Source of the DNA: Lenzites betulinus
Lineage: Eukaryota > Basidiomycota > Agaricomycetes > Polyporales > Polyporaceae
Assembly (NCBI GenBank): GCA_022264855.1
Contig: JABYQU010000008.1
Coordinates: 186,001-250,000 of the forward strand
DNA length: 64,000 bases
Direction: 5' to 3'
Part shown: in pieces, positions 31,111 through 40,300 of the stretch
Layout of the letters: every line of letters starts with the position of its first letter
How positions within the stretch are numbered: the first letter of the stretch is position 1
The notes under the pieces: generated by a model
What the model was told of the DNA's origin: nothing
What the model saw: only the letters and a program-made list of their open reading frames with translations
Databases searched by the model: none
Translations under genes and position numbers: made by a program

Positions 31111-32895
31111 GCCAACTCGGGCCACGTCCTCGCATTTGTTGCGTCTTGCAGATAACTTATACCTTTGCATTCACGCACACTACCCCTTCTGTCTCTCGCA
31201 CGATTAGTGACACCACGGACTTCGACGCCATTCTTACGTAGCCAACGCCTATCATGCTGTATCTTGTAGTCATCTAGCATTCCCTAGCATTACTTGTCCC
31301 CTGCCTGTTTCGTTCTTACCTGTCATCGTCGCTGCATCATGCATCATCTCTCTAACACTCCATGTTTCTCTTCATCGCGTACATAGGCATCTAATACCAC
31401 TTAGACGGTGCTCGTACATAGACTATCCACAATATCCGTAGCCCTGCGTCCTCTAGAATGTAATACGCTGTCTCAACAATGTCATCGTTGACGACGCGCT
31501 CCAATACTGTCCGGCCTCTTACTATCTTCGCAGCGCAAACCCGTACGCGTAAACTTGATCATGAAATATCAGCTCTTTTGACGTCATAGCCTGTGTCTCG
31601 GCAGATGCCGTTCATTCGCGTCCTCCTGCATGTCGTCTACGAAACGCCGTGACGCGCACTGTCACGCAAATCCGCTGGCACGTAGAACGAAAATTCTTCT
31701 TTTCGCCTACTCACCATCGAAGCCATCCCGTGTTCACAGACATTCTAAGACTATGCATACGTCTATGTGCATTGACGTGCTGCAGCTGTTGTGAAGAACT
31801 AACCTCGTCACATCCCAGGGTCAGATTTTTGCTGTTTCACGATTTGACGTTGCTAAGAGCGACATAACTTATGCTGGATGACAATGGGTCCGTGAATATC
31901 CCATTTAGGTATGTGACTCATGAATTGGTATGTGGGAATTCTCTTTGTCAGGTGTGGAAGCTGTGCAGCTCACCTCGAGGCCAACAGAATTTACTGGTTC
32001 CGCGATAGGAGCTGCGCCGTTGTTGGGAGCGCATTGATTGAGATTCGTGAAAAGCCCATTGAGTACCCCAGCCATGGCTTTCTGAATAAACAGATAACAA
32101 AGTAAAGGCAGTTATCGTCCCGCATAGAATGCGCCTGCAGCACCTGCCGCGTGGCAGGGTTCATTCGGCCTCGTGCTGCCATGGCTACTCAATTCAATGG
32201 GGAACGCAGATTTGAGAGCTGGTGCTCTTTACAATCGGCCTTTGGTATTGGACGAGGAGAACCGTGAGCGGTTCAGCTGTGATGCCTATCGAATCACAAC
32301 TCGACCGCTCTTACGAGGGTTGTGGGCTAGAAGACCTTGTAGCCCACGAACCCCCGACGGGACGCGGATAATCAACTGGCGCTGTATGTGGGCAGCGTTT
32401 CTTGCTCTTGAGGAGGGCCGTCCCTCGTGCCAGCCGCACAGGATCGCTTGTGACGGTGCGGTGAAGGGTTGAGGTGGACGAGTGCGCTTTGACGCGCCAT
32501 GGCCGGGCCCATTGTGGGGCATGCCGTCTTTGCGTGCGGGCCTTTCGATTGTCGGCGCGCGCGGAGATGACATGACTCGTGCGAATGTCAGTCTCCGTTT
32601 TGGGCGCTCGCCCGCGGAGATATGTTGTAAGTTGGTTGTACGCTTTGGCGCCCTCCGCGCGATCACGCACACAGGGAGAGACAATGAGACGCGACGCGAT
32701 GCGCGTGCTGTGACACTAACTTGTGACGAAGGTTCAACCACCGTCTGCAACCTTTAAAAGGGGCCAGGGGCCTCTATTCGCTTTTGCTTCACTCCTCCCG
32801 GATCCTGCTTCTTCGTTCTCGCCACACGGCTATACTCGCCCACTACCATACAAAACCCCTCTCTCCTCTCTCCTATCTACACCCGTCAAATCGAC
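31111..32895. other. Intergenic, no gene seen
   Basis: 1.8 kb. First part is pyrimidine-rich 3' flank of the MFS gene. Frames at 31649-32472 and 32482-32757 have no domain. A TTTAAAAG element at 32753-32760 may serve the next gene. Confidence 0.5.
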
Positions 32896-34330
32896 ATGGC
32901 CTCCTTCGATCTCACCAACAACGTGCTCAGGTACGGCTAACGTCGATATTGTCTGTGTTTTCGCATATGCTCATGGAACATTTGGATAGGGAGATATTGG
33001 GGTATCTCCCTCCCAAGATGGACGGAATGAGTGATGATTACCTTTCACTCTCGGCTTTTGCTCTCAACTCTATGAACATGGGCGATCCTGTCCTGCGAAA
33101 GAACGGGAGGGTCCTTTGGCGTGCCCTCCTCCGGCGCGCCACATGTGACCCCGTCACGGATCGGGAGCTGGCGACTGGGTACGTCTCTATATAATCTGAG
33201 GTTGCATGGCTGTACATGGATTATTGACCACAATATCTAGGGTCGCTAACGTCCCAGAACCCCCCATCGCCGGCCCTTCTACTGTGCTGCCCCACCCAGG
33301 CCCCCCCGTCGCTGGCCCTTCTACCGTGAGGCTGCCCTACCGAGACCCCCCCGTCGCTGGCCCTTCTACCGTGAGGCTGCCCCACCGAGACCCCCCCGTC
33401 GCTGGCCCTTCTACCGTGAGGCTGCCCCACCGAGACCCCTCCGTCGCCGGCCCTTCTACCGTGCTGCCCCACCCAGACCCTCCCGTCGCCGGCCCTTCTA
33501 CCGTGCCGCCTCAGCACACCGCTCCAGGTGGGGACAACCGCCGCCTGGATGCCCTCGACATCGTCATCACGAGGGACGACGCCCAGGTGACGTGCAGTTG
33601 GGGCGCCTGCAATGCTACTATGCTGGGGGGGACATATAAGGCACACTTCAAGAGTCACCACTCGGCAGGCAGGGTCTCCGAGGATGCTAGGTGTCAATGG
33701 GCGGGATGCCGAAGCAAGCCAATGAAGGCAGGGTCGTTGGCGAGGCACGTACTCGACGTGCACCTCCAAATGGTATGTTTCAAGTGCTCGCGGTGTGGCG
33801 ACAAGAGGCGGAGGGATGCATATGTATCCCAGCATGGCCCGGCAAGGCTCTGCAGGAAGACGCCAAGGGCGGCCACGACGTCGCCATCCGGGTCGACACC
33901 GGATGTCGATGAGCGGCCACCCAAGAGGCAAGCAACGGCCTCGGACGTCTTGGCCCCCGTTGCAGGGCCTCCGTTGGCTGGCCCCTCGCGCATCGTCCCC
34001 CCGCCAGTGCCCGAGGCCGTGGACCCCTGGGTCGCCGAGGTCCCAACTGGATGGATCAGGTTCTCGCCGCCTCCTCTCCCGAGGGCCGCGCTGCCTGATA
34101 TTCTCGCCACTGTCCAAGCGGTCGCCGCGCCTGGTCCTCAGCCACTCAATGGGCACACGGCGCACAGTAGCGCTCCTTGGCTCGACGACAAGGAAAACGT
34201 TCCTGCCGCAGTGGATGAAGGCCCCCGATCGGCCGCGGTTGCCGCCGAGAAGGCTCCCGCCGACCCTGAGGAGGACCCCGAGCCGTCCCTGGACTTCGAC
34301 GACTCGGAGTACATCAACTGGATCCAGTAG
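32896..34330 (+). CDS. C2H2-like zinc-finger protein with coding tandem repeat, 437 aa
   Basis: Exons 32896-32930, 32990-33178, 33241-34330. The first 74 residues (MASFDLTNNVLREILGYLPP ...) are a small helical domain I cannot name. Residues from about 80 to 166 are tandem copies of a 14-15-residue Pro-rich unit (PPVAGPSTVRLPHRD). Then come three zinc-finger-like units: CSWGACNATMLGGTYKAHFK then SHH; CQWAGCRSKPMKAGSLARHV then LDVH; and CSRCGDKRRRDAYVSQH. The first two have C-x4-C spacing typical of fungal nucleic-acid-binding fingers. The remainder is Pro/Ala-rich and ends in an acidic DFDDSEYINW tail. A nuclear DNA-binding role is inferred from the fingers. I do not know orthologues; it may be a lineage-specific family. 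Confidence 0.7.
33260..33514 (+). repeat. Coding tandem repeat, 42-45-bp unit, about six copies
   Basis: Consecutive units encode PPIAGPSTVLPHPG, PPVAGPSTVRLPYRD, PPVAGPSTVRLPHRD (near-identical neighbours), PSVAGPSTVLPHPD and PPVAGPSTV. Two units are nearly identical in DNA, pointing to recent expansion. A degenerate copy recurs near 33955 (APVAGPPLAGPS). Confidence 0.85.
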
Positions 34331-34788
34331 CTTTGCGCCGTCCGCTTTGCTCCGTACGCTCCGCTCCGCCCTCTCTGCTCTATTTGCCCCCGCCCCAGTG
34401 ACTCATCCACGCTGTCTGCTCGTCTCTGTCCCATCATGTAGCCTTACTTGTATACCCATGTATCCCCACCTTCGCCACATACCCATCGTCCGCCCTCCTC
34501 ACATACCCCGTCCTCACATACCCTGTCCTCACATGCCCTGTCCTCATATACCCCGTCCTCACATACCCCGTTCTCACATACCCACCTTCCCCGCATACCT
34601 ACTATCTTCACATACCCACCTTCACCACATACCCATGCTGTACATCATCGCCTCTGCAGCATATATGTTTTGCATCAGTCCTAGATTATATTCCTACTAT
34701 AACGTCCTTGCTCTATATACCCCGCACATCTTAGTAGGATAATCTAGCAATCAGAGACTCGCTGCCTTTCTACACATGCAAGGTGCTA
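34331..34788. other. Convergent 3' flanks with minisatellite
   Basis: Between the zinc-finger gene (+) and the phospholipase gene (-); pyrimidine-rich, contains the 15-bp minisatellite at 34494-34600. No gene. Confidence 0.6.
34494..34600. repeat. Minisatellite, 15-bp unit
   Basis: Tandem variants of TCCTCACATACCCCG (about six to seven copies), decaying into related CACATACCCA units up to about 34632. Confidence 0.75.
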
Positions 34789-37700
34789 CTAGTGGTTCTT
34801 GAACTGCGTGTGTAGGCGTTCCATCCGGGCTTCCCACTGACGCTGTTGTCGCGCCATTCTCTTCCGCATCCACACCGCCCGCAGCAGACGAACGAGCCTC
34901 TCGCGGGACTCGGAGAAATTGGCCTGGAGCCGTATCAGCAGAGGCTTGTATGTTGGGAGATCGATACGCACCTCCGCGACGTCAAGGAGGTTTTGGCTCT
35001 CCGCAAGAGAAACCTCGCGCCTCCATGTTGAGATGGAGGAGGGATCAAAGCCTGGGACGCGGCCTTCGTTGGGCATCAGCGGGATATACACCACGGCGAT
35101 GCCGTCCCGCTGAAGAAGAGCCGCTTCATCCAGGTCATCGAGACGCGCCGACACCTCGTCAGAAGACTTTGAAGACCCTATCCATACTTCGCACGCGCTG
35201 AGATGGGATGGAGACTCGGATGGCTTCTCGTCGTCTGTGGCTAGGTGCGTCAGGTCAATCGGTGGAGGCTGCGTCGTTTAGGTGTTAGCGTACCTGTGGG
35301 TATGTCTCGCCGCTCGGTAGTTCCCTGCTTGTCCGTCTGTTTCGCGAGCGCCGATTCCTGCGTCTGTGCGAGCTTTGCGTTTGCAGCGTCTGGCGAGGTC
35401 GCTTCGAAGGACGGAAGATGTGATGTCTCCGCTGCGCCCTCATCGCCTGGGTGCACGCGGGAGGGCCAGGTCGCCCCGCGCGGCCATGTTTTCAGACCAC
35501 GCTTCGCAGCAAGTTCTGCAGAACATCCGAGTCAGGGCTGCTTATGTATTACGTCACGAAGGAACACTAACCTTCGGCTCGCGTGAACCACAAGTCCTGT
35601 AGGCGCTTCTAGTTAGCCTCTTATACGACGGAGTCTTTGAGTACATGCCTGGGAGTCCGCGCTTGCGTCTAGAGCGATGATGCAGTCTACATTTCTCCTC
35701 AAGAAGGGATAGTAAGGGATGTTCAATTCCGCTAACAGAGAAGCGTCAGCATCCATAGCGTGTTCATCAGTTTCTCGTACACACCCCCGGCGTCCTGTAC
35801 GTCATGAAGTGCACCATTAGTTGGTCAATACGAGGGAAACAGTAACGCGAAAGATAATACCATGAACCCCAAAGTGTCAGGCTCGGTGATCTCGGGGGGA
35901 CTACCATAGCGAAGTTGTCCTTCCAGTCCCTTCAGGAAGTTTGGAAGCTTATAAGGCTGGATTAGATTATACATAAGGTACGTCGCACAACTGGGGACCT
36001 ACCTGGTCCGGAAGAACGGGATGAATCACGCCAAGGTCGCCCTCGTTCTCCGTAACGATGTCTTGCATCCAACCGTACAGTTGCACGGGCAATAGCTTGA
36101 GTACGGGTTCTATTTCTCTGAAATAGTGCTGGAAGGGCAAGGTGAACACGCGCAGCATATATCGAAGATGAGCTGGAAACCAACCTTGAGGGACGCGCAG
36201 AACGCAGAACCGAATATGCTGAGGGTTTGTCAGTATTGCTATTTCCATAACCACCTGTCGATAGCTTACCCAGATAGCACGGTGAAGCTAAGCTCGGGCT
36301 AGGAAGACATAGTCAGAGACGTACGTAAGCCTGGGGAATCGCAACGTACTTTTCGTTCGATGTTCTTCCCATTCCTGAAGCGTCGACCTAAAGACCAAGA
36401 AGGGATCCAGGCTGCACCAAACGTAAGCTCAAGCAGCAACCGGTACCACAAGGACTATCCATACCTCCAATCTCGTCGCAGCCAACTTCGTATGGGGTGA
36501 ATTCGTACCAGAGCCATCTGATATTTTGCCTCAGTCGTTCTTGCGCGTGGTCGAGAGGCAGCTTGCTGCCGTTGTCCACAGAAAGTATCTTCCTGTCCGC
36601 GACATCTTTAATCGCTTCGGCCTTTCCCGGACGCGCGACTAGCCATCTCGCGTATGAACACCGAGGAATTATCACAACAGAAAGTTCTTAGAAACGTACC
36701 ATGCTGCACGGCGCTCAGGATGGGAAGCGGAAGAGCGCCGTTATCGAGATTTTTGCGATAAAAATGCAAGGAGAGATGCCGTGGATCGAGCTTCGTAATG
36801 TCGGAGGGTATGTAGAGCCTGGATGATAATAGTGTACCGTAGAGGTCGACCAATGACGCTGTGCCAGTGGGGCCTGCTGCTTTGCGCAATATTCCAGACT
36901 ACGGCGAGAGTCAAGCTGGGTGCGCGTTTATGACCCGTGCGAACGAAGTAATGCTTACAAGAAGATACTGTGTGCAATGTTAGCATGTCTCATGTTCTAC
37001 GCGAGAACAAGGCCTACACTGTTCGTGGGAGGAGTGACTAGTGCGTCTAGAGTATCCATATCAAGGTAGCTGACTTGAATGCGATCCTTCGCGTGCGCTG
37101 CGGCTGCCTCAGGAGTACTGGCACCAGCGACCCCGGAATATAGAATTCCTAGGGCCCAGCAGCTACCTGTGACGCTTCATTAGCAGCTTAGTGACTGTAT
37201 ATGGAGGTAAACGTGCCCGAGACACCCGCAGTATATGCAACACAGTCCAAGAGTCCGAGCTTTTGGGCCGCCGTCAGGGAACCTAGCGTGTTGAGCATTG
37301 CGCGGAATCCTGTATTTTGATTGCGTCAGTTTGGCTTTGCCTTGTAAAAACAGTTTGTTAACACAACCTCCGCCCGAGCCAGCAATAGCTACGATAGGGA
37401 GATCCCGTTCGTCAATTTCGGTCTCAGGGACTCCCATTAGTCGAGCAAATGATGCCTTCATCCGTCTCTTACGCTCCCCTAAAAACACCCGTTCTGCGAG
37501 ACAAAGATCTTGGCCAAGGCGGACCTCCGCATCCCATTCGCACTCAGGGTGTAGATCAGGATCTGGGGGTGCGTTGACGAGTTTATCGTACAAAGACCCC
37601 GGGCCAAGACCGAGCTCGAGGAGGAGTGCAGAGAGACGCTCCTGTAGGTCTTTGACCTGGAGCGACGAAGGCCACTGAATGTCTGGCGAAGGGAGCGAGG

Positions 37701-38355
37701 TCGGCCATTTCCATGTCGACAAGGAAGAGGAGATAGTTTGCACAGACACGGGAAATTGCAGAAACGAAAGACCGCGCCAATCATTCTGAATTCATCTACG
37801 GTCAGGATGCCATGGTACTCCGTGATTGATTCTCGTTAATATTACCTTTGGCTCGCGATTCTGTAATGACGAGACACATAAGCATATATGAAGCCAACCG
37901 CTCACACCGAACACATACCTTTTCTGGTTGGGGGGTGACCGATTTCTGGGCAGAGCGTTGTCATCAAGGTGGACGGTAGTGACATTGATTTGAGAAAGTA
38001 CGGTACCGTTTCAGTCGAACTCGAGGGAGCTCCCTCAGGGGCATGCTGGCTTGTGTCGTGTTTTAGTGTATCGTACCAAAGAGGCACGCTGACAACACAG
38101 AGGGTTCCAACCACCAACCAGAAACGTGATCCAGATGCGATTCCTGTAGGTTCATGATCAGTTTCCCAGGAGAATATCACGGAGAAACTCGTACTTACGC
38201 GCACGCGGCGGTGGCTGTATGGTTGTCTCCCGAGACCAGAATGATGCCAGTCGAGCATTCTGAAGTAGTGGGCGTGCACAACCAAGCGAGCAGGTCGCCC
38301 TTGGCTTTCGGTTGTGGCCCAGTGAACGAGCGCGTGCCAGTGGTATACCACTCAT
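34789..38355 (-). CDS. Cytosolic-PLA2-like (lyso)phospholipase with N-terminal basic leader and membrane segment, 862 aa, 19 exons
   Basis: Serine acyl hydrolase of glycerophospholipids. Exons: 38355-38199, 38143-37908, 37860-37846, 37785-37368, 37309-37213, 37162-37018, 36967-36959, 36898-36700, 36638-36465, 36411-36350, 36298-36270, 36219-36186, 36128-36003, 35956-35861, 35794-35785, 35731-35649, 35596-35572, 35515-35294, 35240-34789. The cPLA2 dyad is intact: oxyanion loop GSGGGFRAM (about 272-280), nucleophile Ser306 in GVSGT, and Asp600 in DAG followed by ELNIPYYPFL. GAWIPSWSLGRRF and NVDCIIALDASADSQDLWFT are also family blocks. Residues 1-52 are Arg-rich without an early acidic residue, then a membrane helix (FWLVVGTLCVVSVPLWY): a mitochondrial or membrane-anchored form is inferred. 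Three exons are 9, 10 and 15 nt; intron 16 is GC-AG. The exon 2 donor (37907) is less certain than the rest. Confidence 0.82.
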
Positions 38356-38830
38356 GTCATTCAAGCTGTCCAGACGGTGCAGAAAGAGTCACCGCCGCAG
38401 ATTAAGGGCATAGGGAGAGTTTGTTGAGAAGTAGATGTTGCGTTGGCAATCTTGAAGAGAGCAAGAACGTTGTGGTACTTAATGTGTGCGTTGCAGCTAC
38501 TTTACGCGCATCCAGCGGATCCAGACCTCGACTCCGCCTCAGACGAAGGTGTCGTCACTGCAGGCAGAGGCTCGGCAAAACACATGTGCTCCTTGTGGCG
38601 TGCGAAGCTTGGCGCTCGGTGGGCGCTAGCGTCCTGACTTACTCTAATTCGACGGCGCGTCAGTCATTTCTCCCTCTTGCTTGCTGTACATGTGCCTCAG
38701 TACCTTTGTGTACTCGCTTTATAACATGTGGGATGAGAGGTGTGCGTGATGTTGCGATAATGAAAGCAGCAAAGTATTAAGCCATGTATTACCATACCCC
38801 ATAAACAGTGAACGTCGTCTAGTGTTGAGG
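38356..38830. promoter_or_regulatory. Upstream region of the phospholipase gene, no gene seen
   Basis: 475 bp between the uS4m stop and the phospholipase start; no TATA box or gene seen. Confidence 0.4.
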
Positions 38831-40000
38831 CTACTGTCTGTTCTCCGGCATGCGTGCCAACTGGCTCTTGCTCCGTATCCGCATCCGACGCTTCGAGTAC
38901 CACTCCCAAGTGAGCCGGACAATTTCGCCATCAGCGTCCCATGGTGTCGGTATTTCTGAGTATCCAGGGCGTGCCGTAGGGTGCCGGAGGTAAATCACTG
39001 AGCAGGTCGCGAATGACGGTTCAAGGTAGGCCGGGATGAACATGAACGGGGAAGCGTATGCCGGAAGCGAGAAGGGGGTGAGGCCGGGGCCGACGGTGGG
39101 GACCGTGGAGGGCGTCCTGCTCGAATGTATCCTCTTTGGCTCTTCCGGGGTGCTCTTGGTCTCTGAAGCCTCGGGTGCTTCTGCGGTTCCTTGGGCCTCT
39201 GCATCCTCATAGGCCTCTGAGGATGACGCCTCGTCTTCGGTAGCGTTCGCCGTGACTTGCGACGTATCGTCGGCTTCCTCTGCGAGCTCATCCTCAGGCT
39301 CCGGTCGGTCCTTGAGGAAACGTATGGCAGCAGGGTCAACAGACACCATGTCTCCGGGAGCAAGACGGGTGTTGGGGTTGATGTGCTGAAAGCCATTGAG
39401 CAAACTTGGTCAACCTGTGCGCAGACAACAGTTAGGTTGACACACACCTTCTTGCCGTTAAGCAGAACATTGCCGTGTATGATCATACGACGAGCGTCGT
39501 AGACACTATGCGAAAAGCATGATCGGAAGATGATCACGTCTATCCTGCGCTCTACCTCGGAGAACATCAAACTCCCGACGGGTGCCAGTCCCTTCCGCTT
39601 CTCCTCTTCCGCACGCTTGAGAGTCATCTCCGCGGCATTGTCCCTCAACGCCCACTTATTCAAGCTAGCGTTCGCATCGACAGACAGGGCTGCTGGGGGT
39701 CGAACGTCTGGAAGATTGTCCGGCAGGTACCACCGCTTGAATATCTTCTCGTTGATGTAGTCGCCGTGGTAGCCACGCAAGAGGCTCTTTGCAGTCCATC
39801 GTCGCCAGTTCAAGGTCTCCTTGTATTCAACACGGTCCGTGATCTTTTGGAGGGGCCCAAACGAACGTCGCCAGAGGTTGTACAGGTTGTGGGGGTGCCA
39901 GCTCTGAATGGCCGTCAGCTTCGTTGGCGAAGACATAGACGTGTTTGCCTACCATACGGGGCAGCGCCCTTTTGAAGTTATAGACCTTCGCATCCCGCAT
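38831..40000 (-). CDS. NAM9: Mitochondrial small-subunit ribosomal protein uS4m (Nam9-like), 352 aa
   Basis: Primary rRNA-binding protein of the mitochondrial small ribosomal subunit. Exons 40000-39953, 39903-39448, 39385-38831. N-terminus [20 protein letters not shown], then NLYNLWRRS, matches the Nam9 start (basic, then YNLxNLW). [20 protein letters not shown] is the conserved second block. The S4 RNA-binding domain reads [20 protein letters not shown] then [18 protein letters not shown] and [10 protein letters not shown]. An acidic Ser/Glu linker (about 200-270) precedes a C-terminal block [29 protein letters not shown] and [14 protein letters not shown], also typical of fungal uS4m. Intron 2 joins GKK to HINPN. 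Divergent from the GCP2 gene, 300 bp apart. Confidence 0.93.
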
Positions 40001-40300
40001 GATTGCGGGTGTCCACAGCAGCAAAGACGGCGGACAGGCAGTAGTGGTCGCGAGACAAGTAACGGACGGAGGAAGCTGAATCGGCAAGAAATTCCTGAAA
40101 AGTACGGCTAGCCGACGTGGGATAACAAGGATTAGATCGGCTTACTTACTTCTGACTTACCAGCTTAGCAAGGGGACTAAGGGAAGAGTAGGCGCCCAAA
40201 TTATCGCACGCCCGTGTCGCGACGCGTTCGAGCGCGTCTCCCTGCTTGACCTTCAACCTCTTCCTGTGCTTCACCTGAATCGCTCATTCTCTGTAACAAC
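40001..40300. promoter_or_regulatory. Divergent promoter region uS4m/GCP2
   Basis: 300 bp between the two start codons; no gene or TATA box recognised. Confidence 0.4.

Noticed and set aside
37479..37784. Alternative frame for phospholipase exon 4
   Set aside because: It does not continue into the catalytic GSGGG loop; the frame starting at 37785 does.
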